A stretch of 64,000 nucleotides of DNA from Flavobacteriales bacterium. Lineage in GTDB: Bacteria > Bacteroidota > Bacteroidia > UBA10329. The notes under the pieces are model-generated. The model saw only the letters and a list, made by a program, of their open reading frames with translations, searched no databases and was not told the DNA's origin. A program made the position numbers and the translations under genes. Shown in pieces: positions 27,272 through 34,699 of the stretch; position 1 is the stretch's first letter; each line of letters opens with the position of its first letter. The stretch spans positions 1-64,000 of the forward strand of contig JACJZQ010000014.1 in the NCBI GenBank assembly GCA_020635495.1. The letters run 5' to 3'.

Positions 27272-28269
27272 CAGACAATGCTTCTCAAAATGGTTTGTTT
27301 CAACAATAGTTCCAGTCCTAGCAGCAACAAGGCCACAATGGCAAATGGTAGAAACTCCTCCTTCCGCTTACGGTATTCCGTTACATCGATCTTGGATTTT
27401 TCCAACTCATCTATCTCCGTGTAAACCGCCTCCAGACTTTCATTGTCCGTAGCACGGAAGTACTTTCCTTCTGTCATGTCGGCAATGCGGGTCAACAATT
27501 CTTCATTGATTTTCACCTCCATGTCCTGATAGCGTGTTCGTCCAAAAGGATCTACGAAAGGCATTGGTGCCGTTCCTCTGGTACCTACTCCAATGGTGTA
27601 AACACGAACTCCGAATTCTTTGGCAATTTCTGCAGCTGTTGCTGGCGCGATGGAACCAGAGTTATTATCTCCATCTGTAAGTAGAATGACCACTTTACTG
27701 ATGGCTTCGCTGTCTTTCAAGCGTTTAACGGAAGTTGCCAGACCCATTCCAATGGCCGTACCATCTTCCAGCATACCGCTTTTCACATCCTCAAACAGAT
27801 TGAGAATGACGGAGTGGTCGGTTGTCAATGGACACTGCGTAAAGCTCTCGCCTGCAAACACCACCAAACCAAGTCTGTCGTTCGGTCTGTTGCCGATGAA
27901 TTTCTTGGCCACTTTCTTGGCCGCTTCCAATCGGTTGGGTTTAAAATCCTCCGCCAGCATGGAACCGGAAATGTCCAAAGCCATGACAATGTCAATTCCT
28001 TCTGTGGTCACATCTTGCCAACTACTGGTAGATTGAGGTCTGGCAAGCACCACAACCAGCAATGCAATGGCCAAAGAACGCAGTACAAACGGGAGGTGAA
28101 TCAACTTGGATTTGATGGTGTTGCCCACCGCTTTGGCACCTGCAACGTTCGAAAATCTGAACTCAGCGCGGTTCTTACGGTGCTGAAAAACGTAGTAGAC
28201 CGTCAGCGGAACCAGCACCAATGCCAGCCACAGCAGCTCAGGATTCTTGAATGTGAGATCTGCCATCAT
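27271..28269 (-). CDS. batA: BatA: von Willebrand factor A membrane protein
   Basis: 332 residues with the same layout as BatB: N-terminal helices (about 12-30 and 60-78), vWA MIDAS ALDISGSMLAEDF (about 93-105), further metal residues in GTAIGMGLATSVKRL and VVILLTDGDNNSG, and a C-terminal helix. An ATG at residue 2 is an equally good start. It overlaps the upstream gene by 4 nt. Confidence 0.9.
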   Translation of the reverse strand: MMADLTFKNPELLWLALVLVPLTVYYVFQHRKNRAEFRFSNVAGAKAVGNTIKSKLIHLPFVLRSLAIALLVVVLARPQSTSSWQDVTTEGIDIVMALDISGSMLAEDFKPNRLEAAKKVAKKFIGNRPNDRLGLVVFAGESFTQCPLTTDHSVILNLFEDVKSGMLEDGTAIGMGLATSVKRLKDSEAISKVVILLTDGDNNSGSIAPATAAEIAKEFGVRVYTIGVGTRGTAPMPFVDPFGRTRYQDMEVKINEELLTRIADMTEGKYFRATDNESLEAVYTEIDELEKSKIDVTEYRKRKEEFLPFAIVALLLLGLELLLKQTILRSIV

Positions 28270-29201
28270 CCTTCCTTCTCCTCTTCTGTGGGTTCATCTA
28301 GCGGCATGACCAACGTCTGGTTGACAAACGTTATGGCCGCCTGGAAACACTGTTCGTTCTCGTTGGCAACAGGCTTGTACTTGGCAAACTTGGCAAGGTC
28401 TGCCATTCTGAGCATAGCTTGCAACGGCTTTATCTTTTCCTCTTCAATACCTCTGAATTTCAAGGAAGCAATCGTTTCCTCCGTGGTCATTTCCAATGCC
28501 AGAATACCGTATTGGAACTCGATATACTCTCTTATGATGTCCGAAAGTTCTATGTAGAACTCCTTCACCTTGTCGTTCTGCCACAACTTCTTCTGCCTCA
28601 GCGCTTCCAGTTTCTCCAACGCTATCTCGTGGGCAGGACGTTTCGGTTTTGGGCGTGCCGCAGGTTCTTCAACAGGTTTGTTGCGATACTTTCTCCAAAG
28701 CACAATGCCAAGGGCAATGAGCAATAAGATACCCCAAATAAGCAATGCCCAGTAGAACCATTTCAGCCAATTGAATGGCACATCGTAAGGCTCTTTGATC
28801 TCCTTGATCTCGGCCTCCATCTCAACAGGAATGTCAGAAACGAAGATGAGCATCGGTTCTGTGGAACGGACCTGGAATGAATCCTCATTGAAGATGAAAT
28901 CAATGGGTGGAAGCACCATGAAACCCGTATCGAAGCTGGTCAATACCAGTCGCTGATGAATGACGGTCTCGCCTGTCTCCTTCTTTACCGTGTCTGGAAT
29001 GGAACTCTGTACAACCTCAATCTGACCAGTGATCGTATCCTGAAATACAGGCCAAGCCACGGTGCTACCGTCCGCAATCTCAACCGTAAGGTCCAAGTTT
29101 ATCTGGTCTCCTATCAGAATCTGTTGGCTATCAAGCACTGCTTTGACCGTTGCGTCTTGAGCAACGGCAATTACTGAAACAAGAAGAAAGAAAAGCGTCA
29201 T
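28266..29201 (-). CDS. Bat-operon exported membrane protein (BatD-like, unnamed)
   Basis: 311 residues from the ATG at 29201. The signal peptide MTLFFLLVSVIAVAQ precedes a beta-rich exported region with BatD-like phrasing (DSQQILIGDQINLDL, FDTGFMVLPPIDF), then a transmembrane helix at about 165-190 and a cytoplasmic helical domain. A longer frame reaches 29318, but its first 39 codons are translated from a dispersed intergenic repeat (29196-29309), so the shorter start is used. Notably the ATG itself falls in the repeat core CGGAATGACG. It sits between the DUF58 gene and batA, where most Bacteroidota have an equivalent gene of unknown role. Confidence 0.75.
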   Translation of the reverse strand: MTLFFLLVSVIAVAQDATVKAVLDSQQILIGDQINLDLTVEIADGSTVAWPVFQDTITGQIEVVQSSIPDTVKKETGETVIHQRLVLTSFDTGFMVLPPIDFIFNEDSFQVRSTEPMLIFVSDIPVEMEAEIKEIKEPYDVPFNWLKWFYWALLIWGILLLIALGIVLWRKYRNKPVEEPAARPKPKRPAHEIALEKLEALRQKKLWQNDKVKEFYIELSDIIREYIEFQYGILALEMTTEETIASLKFRGIEEEKIKPLQAMLRMADLAKFAKYKPVANENEQCFQAAITFVNQTLVMPLDEPTEEEKEG

Positions 29202-29309
29202 TCCGAGTGAGGAACGAACCGAGGAATCTATTGTTTGACACACAGGTTTCTCCGCTACGGTCGCAATGACGGCAACCTGGTTGAGCCTTGAACCTAGAAC
29301 CTTGAACCC
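29196..29309. repeat. Cluster of dispersed intergenic repeat fragments
   Basis: Three motifs lie in tandem: CGTCATTCCGAG...GAGGAATCT (29196-29229), TTTCTCCGCTACGGTCGCAATGACG (29247-29271) and CCTTGAACCTAGAACCTTG (29286-29304). The first also occurs at 35983-36010. Fragments like these are familiar from the intergenic regions of many Bacteroidota genomes. Confidence 0.65.
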
Positions 29310-29314
29310 GCTTC

Positions 29315-30187
29315 TCATTTCGCCCCCCTCCTTTTGAATAGGTTCAACAATGGCTTTACGTACGAATGATCGGTGCGGATCTCAGCCATATCGACCCCAG
29401 ATTTAACCAGCGTGTCCTTCAACTCAGCTTCAAATCGAAGTGATTCTGCGCGCAACTTGGTTCTCACATCCTTTTTGGAAGTATCCACCCAGATCATTTC
29501 CCCCGTCTCGGTATCTGTCATAGGAAGCAGCCCAACGTTCGGAATTTCCTGCTCCAGTTGGTCGTAAATGCGAATGGCAACCAGGTCATGCTTCTTATTG
29601 GCCAATTTCAAGGCATCCGTATAGCCTTTGTCCATGAAGTCGGTAAGCAGGAAGGCGATACTTCTCTTCTTCACCACATTGGTCAGGTAACGCAATGCTT
29701 CGCTCAGGTCTGTGCCTTTGTGTTCGGGTGTGAAGTCTATCAACTCTCGGATTATCCTTAGGATGTGGCTCTTGCCCTTCTTCGGTGGAATGAACTTCTC
29801 AATCCTATCGCTGAAGAAGATGATGCCCACTTTATCGTTGTTCTGAATGGCTGAGAAAGAAAGCACCGCACATATCTCGGTCATGAGTTGACGCTTCAAC
29901 ATCACCTTAGAGCCAAAATCTCCAGAGCCCGACACGTCTACCAACAACATCACCGTCAACTCACGTTCTTCTTCAAATACTTTTACGTAAGGACTTCCAG
30001 TTCTAGCAGTTACATTCCAGTCGATGGTTCTGATATCATCACCCATCTGGTATTCACGCACCTCAGAAAAAGCCATACCGCGTCCTTTGAAAGCAGAGTG
30101 ATACTGGCCAGAGAATATCTGATTGCTCAGACCTCGGGTCTTTATCTCAATCTTCCGTACGCGTTTAAGTAATTCGCTCGTTTCCAT
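29315..30187 (-). CDS. DUF58 domain protein (vWA-like), bat operon
   Basis: 290 residues. The DUF58 signature GRGMAFSEVREYQMGDDIRT lies at about 34-53 with IDWNVTARTG after it, then a degenerate vWA metal site LLVDVSGSGDFGS. It acts with MoxR ATPases as an adaptor in the Bat and related chaperone-like systems. It has no membrane segment. It normally follows moxR directly; here a 515-bp insertion with another gene separates them, and its upstream 14 nt belong to the left flank of that insertion. Confidence 0.88.
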   Translation of the reverse strand: METSELLKRVRKIEIKTRGLSNQIFSGQYHSAFKGRGMAFSEVREYQMGDDIRTIDWNVTARTGSPYVKVFEEERELTVMLLVDVSGSGDFGSKVMLKRQLMTEICAVLSFSAIQNNDKVGIIFFSDRIEKFIPPKKGKSHILRIIRELIDFTPEHKGTDLSEALRYLTNVVKKRSIAFLLTDFMDKGYTDALKLANKKHDLVAIRIYDQLEQEIPNVGLLPMTDTETGEMIWVDTSKKDVRTKLRAESLRFEAELKDTLVKSGVDMAEIRTDHSYVKPLLNLFKRRGAK

Positions 30188-30200
30188 CTCGCTTCATTGT

Positions 30201-30229
30201 GACGAGTGACGTGGGTCGAGAGACGAGGG
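30201..30229. repeat. Left (G-rich) arm of the S23-gene element
   Basis: GACGAGTGACGTGGGTCGAG and the following AGACGAGGG are degenerate repeats of a GACGAG/GACAAG heptamer-like unit. The opposite arm at 30667-30699 carries the same unit in reverse orientation. Confidence 0.6.
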
Positions 30230-30250
30230 CCGCCACCTTCCCACTTTTCA

Positions 30251-30622
30251 TCAACTTCCTTTTCTGTTCTTTTCTTCCAGTGTCTTAATGGTTTTACTCA
30301 GCATGGCTATGATGCCATTCAAATCGTTCATTCTGTTTTCAATCAACTCCTTGCTCAGCATTTGCTTGGACCGAACATACCAGCCTTTTGTCTCTCTGGC
30401 CGATCCTCTTGAGATACGCAGAAACTGTGGATACTCCTTCCCATAGCCTCTTCCATAACCCTCTTCGATATTTGCCGAAATGGAACCACAACTCCTGATC
30501 AATTGCTTTGCCACTTCCCTTCCCCTCAGATCTTGGGCCAGCACTTCACAATCTTCCCAACAACCATCATACAACTGCATGGCCTGTTGGTAGAATATCA
30601 GATTATCTAATGGATCATTCAT
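30251..30622 (-). CDS. Four-helix-bundle protein (S23 / 23S rRNA intervening-sequence protein family)
   Basis: 123 residues, all helical. The family core is clear: FYQQAMQLYDGCWE, QLIRSCGSISANIEEGYGR, then FLRISRGSARETKGW. The fold is that of IVP proteins first found inside 23S rRNA insertions and of Avd accessory proteins of diversity-generating retroelements. Free-standing copies are common in Bacteroidota and their role is unknown. No reverse transcriptase or template repeat is near. It is inserted in the bat operon between moxR and the DUF58 gene, on the same strand, and is bounded by inverted arms (30201-30229 and 30667-30699). Confidence 0.85.
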   Translation of the reverse strand: MNDPLDNLIFYQQAMQLYDGCWEDCEVLAQDLRGREVAKQLIRSCGSISANIEEGYGRGYGKEYPQFLRISRGSARETKGWYVRSKQMLSKELIENRMNDLNGIIAMLSKTIKTLEEKNRKGS

Positions 30623-30666
30623 TTCTTGAGATATCGTGCTCGGTTTGACATTTACGAAGAATCCTT

Positions 30667-30699
30667 CCCCTTGTCCCTCGCCTCTTGTCTCTCGTCCCT
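30667..30699. repeat. Right (C-rich) arm of the S23-gene element
   Basis: CCCCTTGTCCCTCGCCTC followed by TTGTCTCTCGTCCCT is the reverse-orientation form of the left arm. It ends 3 nt before the moxR stop codon, so the element fills the moxR-DUF58 junction exactly. Confidence 0.65.
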
Positions 30700-30702
30700 A
30701 TA

Positions 30703-31698
30703 TCAAGGAACTTCTACCGTGTTCAGAATATCCGCAATGATCTCTTCGGAGGTAATGTTTTCCGCTTCGGCCTCGTATGTCAGACCGATTCGGTGTCGGA
30801 GCACATCGTTACAGACCGCCCGCACATCTTCTGGAATCACATACCCTCTTCGCTTGATGAAAGCAAATGCTTTGGCCGCTTTGGCCAATGCGATACTTGC
30901 TCTTGGGGAGCCTCCGAAACTGATAAGGTCTTTGAGCTTGCTGAGGTTGTAATCTTCAGGGTTTCGGCTGGCGAAAACGATGTCTACAATGTATTTCTCG
31001 ATCTTCTCGTCCATGTACACCTGACGCGCCACATCTCTTGCTTTGATGATGTCCTCGGGTTTCAGAACGGAATTGGCTTTAGGGAATTCGCCCGCAATGT
31101 TGTGTCGGATGATCAATGCCTCTTCCTCCTTCTTCGGGTAAGTGATCACCACCTTCAGCATGAAACGGTCTACCTGTGCCTCTGGCAATGGATAGGTTCC
31201 TTCCTGCTCTACAGGGTTCTGCGTGGCCATTACCAGAAACGGCTCATCCAACTTGTACGTGCTATCGCCAATGGTCACCTGCTTCTCTTGCATGGCCTCC
31301 AGCAGGGCACTTTGCACCTTGGCCGGAGCACGGTTTATCTCATCCGCCAGAATGAAGTTGGAGAACAACGGCCCCTTCTTCACTTCAAAACCACCCGTTT
31401 TCTGGTTGTAGATCATGGTACCCACGAGGTCTGCAGGAAGCAGGTCTGGGGTAAACTGAATACGGCTGAAACCAGCACTGATGGTAGATGCCAATGTGTT
31501 AATGGCCAAGGTCTTTGCCAGTCCGGGTACACCTTCCAGCAGAATGTGTCCTTTGGAGAGGAGCCCGATAAGCAGGCTGTCAACCATATGGTGTTGACCC
31601 ACAATTACCTTGTTCATCTCAATCTTAATGAGGTCAACAAAGGCACTTTCTTTTTCTATCAGATCATTGATCTGCTTAATGTCAATTACTTCGCTCAT
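30703..31698 (-). CDS. MoxR-family AAA+ ATPase, first gene of the bat operon
   Basis: 331 residues. Walker A GVPGLAKT (about 55-62), Walker B LADEINRAPAKVQ, sensor 1 ATQNPVEQEGTYPLPEAQ and the arginine finger region after it are all present. MoxR ATPases act as chaperones for vWA partner proteins. The operon order moxR-(S23)-DUF58-unnamed-batA-batB-batC-batD-batE is complete. It has a good promoter at 31725-31754. Confidence 0.93.
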   Translation of the reverse strand: MSEVIDIKQINDLIEKESAFVDLIKIEMNKVIVGQHHMVDSLLIGLLSKGHILLEGVPGLAKTLAINTLASTISAGFSRIQFTPDLLPADLVGTMIYNQKTGGFEVKKGPLFSNFILADEINRAPAKVQSALLEAMQEKQVTIGDSTYKLDEPFLVMATQNPVEQEGTYPLPEAQVDRFMLKVVITYPKKEEEALIIRHNIAGEFPKANSVLKPEDIIKARDVARQVYMDEKIEKYIVDIVFASRNPEDYNLSKLKDLISFGGSPRASIALAKAAKAFAFIKRRGYVIPEDVRAVCNDVLRHRIGLTYEAEAENITSEEIIADILNTVEVP

Positions 31699-31724
31699 TG
31701 TATTTGAAAATTCATTTGGTTGCG

Positions 31725-31754
31725 CAAAAATAGAAGTGTCGGTTAGCTATCAAA
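31725..31754 (-). promoter_or_regulatory. moxR-bat operon promoter
   Basis: On the minus strand TTTG (31751-31754), an 18-nt spacer and TATTTTTG (31725-31732) match the Bacteroidota -33/-7 consensus. The leader before the moxR ATG is about 20 nt. Confidence 0.6.
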
Positions 31755-31818
31755 CAGCTAGCTGATCTAAATGGTGTGAATGACCTCTTAAAAAGTGTTA
31801 ACCGCTGCGTGGAGAGAA

Positions 31819-31926
31819 GAGGGACAAGGGACAAGGGACAAGGGATGAGTGGCGAGTGGCGAAAGTCGAGGGACGAGTGATGAGGGGCTTGGGTTGAGAT
31901 AAGAGACGAGAGACGAAGGACGAGTG
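31819..31926. repeat. Left (G-rich) arm of the gene-less second element
   Basis: GAGGGACAAGGGACAAGGGA begins a run of three exact GGGACAA units that decays into GAGTGGCGAGTGGCG, GAGGGACGAGTGATGAG and AAGAGACGAGAGACGAAGGA. It is the same repeat family as at 30201-30229. Confidence 0.75.
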
Positions 31927-32211
31927 AAAAAGCCAACGCCCTATGCCAGTTCGAGTGTCCTGATGATTTCGGAATGCCTGCACTGAGCCTGTCGAAGTGT
32001 ATCGAGAACAATAGCCAACTCTCCCCTGCCTTCGGCATCCCCTCTATTTCGGAGGCGTAAGGTGTTAGGCCTAAGGCGTAAGTTGGTACTGTCGAAAGTC
32101 ACTATTCATCTCCATATCTCTGCGTGAGGAAAATGGAACCCAAAGGTTTAGACCCCTCTCCGCCTAAGGCGAATCGGGGAAACAATAGTCAACCGTAAAC
32201 CCTTACCTGTT

Positions 32212-32286
32212 TTCCCTCGTCCTTCGTCCCTTGTCCCTTGTCCCTTACACCCGTCCCTTGTCCCTTGTCCCTTGTCCTTCGTCCCT
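32212..32286. repeat. Right (C-rich) arm of the gene-less second element
   Basis: CCTTCGTCCCTTGTCCCTTG followed by further CCCTTGT units (at least six copies in two blocks separated by ACACCCG) is the inverted form of the 31819-31926 arm. The two arms span 468 bp, against 499 bp for the S23 element. Confidence 0.75.
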
Positions 32287-32306
32287 AATCCCAAAAGACC
32301 AACGGT

Positions 32307-34214
32307 CTACAGCGGATTGAACACGATATTGAACAGCATATGGTTGCCATCTGAACCAGTACAACCTATATCGGTGGCCTGAGACTGCGCCCCGCCATTG
32401 TTTGAGATAACAAATGTTCTGAAGCTGCTGATGGCTGATGTGCCACCACAATTGCCTGTATCGTCATTGATGATCTGCACCACAATTTTAGCATTGGCAA
32501 CTCCACCTATGGAATACCATGTACCAAGGTTGGCTCCGCCTTCATCAAACCCGGTAACGGTCAGCAATCCATTGACAATATTCACGGTAATGCTTCCTTC
32601 CTTGGTGCCATTGACCCCTGCCACATCGCTCATCAGATAGCCCGATGTAGCCGCAGCATCGGCAGAGTTCACAATACGGTTCCAAGCCGTTCCGGCACTT
32701 GTGTTGGTCTTACGCATAAAGAGTTTCTGATCGAAGAAGGAACCGCTGAATTGCATCGCAAAATTGTTACTAGGATTGCTGTGTCGTACATCGAGAAGGT
32801 GCCACCAACTAGTGGCTCCGGTCGGGTAGTTTACAGGTGCAGACGTTTCGAAGAACCCTGATTGAGCACCCGCATTGCCTTGCAGACCTGCATCATCCCT
32901 TGTCTGTGTACGGCTGTTACTTGTGCCGTAAAACAGTCCACCGCTAAGTTCCAATCCCAAACCTTGGGCCTGATTGTCGTACAGTCTCAATCTTCTTGAA
33001 GTGGTGTTGATACTAGGGACGGCATCTTGCACCAGTTCCAGTGTTCCTTCGGCCGTGCCCGCATTATGGAAAGAGATACTTGCCCGGTTACCCGAAGATG
33101 AGGTTGTTTCGGCAATGGATATGGTGGCATTGTTTCCACAGCATTCGATATCGCCATCCCTACTCACGGTCAGTTTACCATGTACATCCAACTTGCTATC
33201 GGCATCTCGCGTACCGATGCCCACATTACCGTCAGACCTGACGGCAAACAGGTCATAAGCACTGCCAACGGTACCCACACTGAAATAATCGGCATTGGCA
33301 AGGGTGTTGTTGTCACCAATGGTCATACGTAGGTCAGAGACATCTGCAGCGATGTTGTAGCGTGCCATATTGAAGTAATCAGTGTTTTCACTGTCACTAC
33401 CTGTAACCGATGGGCCACCGCTAAAAATGAAGAAGTTACCATATCCGGGCAGGGTGCCACTTGGTCCATTGTAGATAAGCCCAAGCCTGATATCTCCATC
33501 TACATGCAGTTTGGTGAACGGATTGGGCGTACCCACCCCAACATTGGTACCATCATCATATACTTGACTGCATATTGCGCTGCTACCGTCAGACTTGATG
33601 AGTGCATCAGTAGTGGTACAACCTACAGGTCCGGCAGCACCCGTAACTCCCTGAGGGCCTGTTGCTCCTGCTGGTCCTTGCGGTCCAGTAATGCCTTGGG
33701 CACCCGTTGGTCCGGCCAATCCTTGCGGACCGGTAGTTCCAGTCGCTCCCGTTGGGCCTTGAGGTCCGGTGCTACCCGGTGCACCGTCTGCTCCGCTAAG
33801 CCCTTGTGGGCCTTGAGGACCCTGAAGTCCTGTAGCGCCATTTGCCCCAGTGGCTCCCTGTGGACCAGTTGCACCGGCAGGTCCTTGCGGGCCTTGTGCT
33901 CCTGTTGCACCATCTGCTCCTGTAGGTCCCTGCGGACCTGTTGGACCAATGGCCTGTACCCATTGTGTTCCGTCAAAATACCAGAAGGTATCATCGGTGG
34001 TATCGTAAACCAACAATCCGGTTGCCGGACTGGCAATGCTGGTACGCTGGGCGGTGGTCATTCTGGGCACTAGGAGGCCTTTATCGTTGGCGGTAAGGTC
34101 AAGAACTGCAGATGGGTCTGGAGCTATGGTTCCAATTCCCATGTTGTCTTGCGCCACAGAAATAGAGGCAATGAGAACAAAGGAGAGTGTAAAAAAGCGG
34201 GTAACGTTTTTCAT
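32307..34214 (-). CDS. Collagen-like repeat exported protein
   Basis: 635 residues from the ATG at 34214. Signal peptide 1-21 (SISVAQ). Residues 22-89 match the short N-terminal domain of Bacteroidota tail-fibre-like proteins (NMGIGTIAPDPSAVLDL, GLLVPRMTTAQR, GLLVYDTTDDTFWYFDG). Residues 90-197 are about 36 Gly-x-y triplets (GPTGPQGPTGADGAT). A phage-fibre-like domain follows with NVGVGTPNPFTKLHVDG, GNVGIGTRDADSKLDVHG and a beta-rich C-terminus with Cys residues. No T9SS sorting domain is seen. A longer frame to 34355 has no signal peptide and overlaps the acylphosphatase promoter, so it is rejected. Likely a surface fibre; the substrate is unknown. Confidence 0.8.
   Translation of the reverse strand: MKNVTRFFTLSFVLIASISVAQDNMGIGTIAPDPSAVLDLTANDKGLLVPRMTTAQRTSIASPATGLLVYDTTDDTFWYFDGTQWVQAIGPTGPQGPTGADGATGAQGPQGPAGATGPQGATGANGATGLQGPQGPQGLSGADGAPGSTGPQGPTGATGTTGPQGLAGPTGAQGITGPQGPAGATGPQGVTGAAGPVGCTTTDALIKSDGSSAICSQVYDDGTNVGVGTPNPFTKLHVDGDIRLGLIYNGPSGTLPGYGNFFIFSGGPSVTGSDSENTDYFNMARYNIAADVSDLRMTIGDNNTLANADYFSVGTVGSAYDLFAVRSDGNVGIGTRDADSKLDVHGKLTVSRDGDIECCGNNATISIAETTSSSGNRASISFHNAGTAEGTLELVQDAVPSINTTSRRLRLYDNQAQGLGLELSGGLFYGTSNSRTQTRDDAGLQGNAGAQSGFFETSAPVNYPTGATSWWHLLDVRHSNPSNNFAMQFSGSFFDQKLFMRKTNTSAGTAWNRIVNSADAAATSGYLMSDVAGVNGTKEGSITVNIVNGLLTVTGFDEGGANLGTWYSIGGVANAKIVVQIINDDTGNCGGTSAISSFRTFVISNNGGAQSQATDIGCTGSDGNHMLFNIVFNPL
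33624..33947. repeat. Collagen-like Gly-x-y coding repeat
   Basis: About 36 tandem 9-bp units encode Gly-x-y triplets dominated by GPQ, GPT, GAT and GPA. Cross-copy recombination could alter its length in frame. Confidence 0.8.
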
Positions 34215-34365
34215 ACAGAAGAATTTTGGTGAGTTGAAATTAGCAAACGTCTTCAGCATCTTGTACACCCTTTGTTCAGATTCAATTGCATCACATGTGC
34301 CAATGGATAAGATTATCATTTCAATATGATTGTCCACAGCTGGCACCAAAACCACGCCTTTTCGA

Positions 34366-34373
34366 TATACTTG
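34366..34373 (+). promoter_or_regulatory. Weak -7 box for acylphosphatase gene
   Basis: TATACTTG is one mismatch from TAnnTTTG and ends 8 nt before the ATG at 34382. If used, the transcript would be almost leaderless. Confidence 0.3.
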
Positions 34374-34381
34374 AACGCAGA

Positions 34382-34681
34382 ATGAAGAAACGACTCAACA
34401 TAACGGTTTCGGGTAAGGTGCAGGGCGTGTATTTCAGAAGAGATACCGAACGTGCTGCCAAACGATTGGGTGTGGTTGGCACTGTGGCCAATAAGCCGAA
34501 TGGCTCGGTTTACATAGAAGCTGAGGCCGATGAAGACACCTTACAACAATTTGTGGCATGGTGCCACGAAGGACCGGAGCTGGCAAATGTAACCCAAGTT
34601 GATACGGAAGAATCGGTCGTAACAGGATTCACCTCTTTCGATGTGCTGGCAGAGCCATCCGATTACCTCGGTTCCGTGTAG
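34382..34681 (+). CDS. acyP: Acylphosphatase
   Basis: 99 residues, the usual size. It hydrolyses acyl phosphates. The active-site Arg and loop are in VSGKVQGVYFRRDTERAAKR and the catalytic Asn in VANKPNGSVYIEAEAD. The ATG at 34382 is chosen; the frame extends to 34286 but the added residues have no family match. It is 18 nt before the DUF5690 gene on the same strand and divergent from the collagen-like gene. Confidence 0.93.
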   Translation: MKKRLNITVSGKVQGVYFRRDTERAAKRLGVVGTVANKPNGSVYIEAEADEDTLQQFVAWCHEGPELANVTQVDTEESVVTGFTSFDVLAEPSDYLGSV

Positions 34682-34699
34682 TTCTTCTCATCTCCTACC

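Larger units (their letters stand above)
31699..32306. other. 608-bp non-coding region rich in dispersed repeats
   Basis: It holds the bat promoter (31725-31754), a G-rich repeat arm (31819-31926), a CACTGAGCCTGTCGAAGTG fragment (31981-31999), a near-palindromic GGCGTAAGGTGTTAGGCCTAAGGCGTAAG-like stretch around 32050-32080, and a C-rich arm (32212-32286). I find no credible gene here; short open frames are translations of the repeats. Confidence 0.7.

Noticed and set aside
30251..30622. S23 gene as the Avd gene of a diversity-generating retroelement
   Set aside because: No reverse transcriptase, template repeat or variable C-type lectin gene is within the window.
30685..31707. 340-residue open frame opposite moxR
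   Set aside because: It mirrors the MoxR gene, has no domain or signal, and moxR is certain on the other strand.
31819..32286. Repeat-rich region as a CRISPR array
   Set aside because: The units are 7-8 bp and decay gradually; there are no even spacers and no cas genes.
33623..34036. Arg/Gln-rich frame on the same strand as the collagen-like gene
   Set aside because: It is an out-of-frame reading of the Gly-x-y repeat.
34215..34355. Longer start for the collagen-like gene
   Set aside because: The added 47 residues lack a signal peptide and hide the clear one that begins at 34214.
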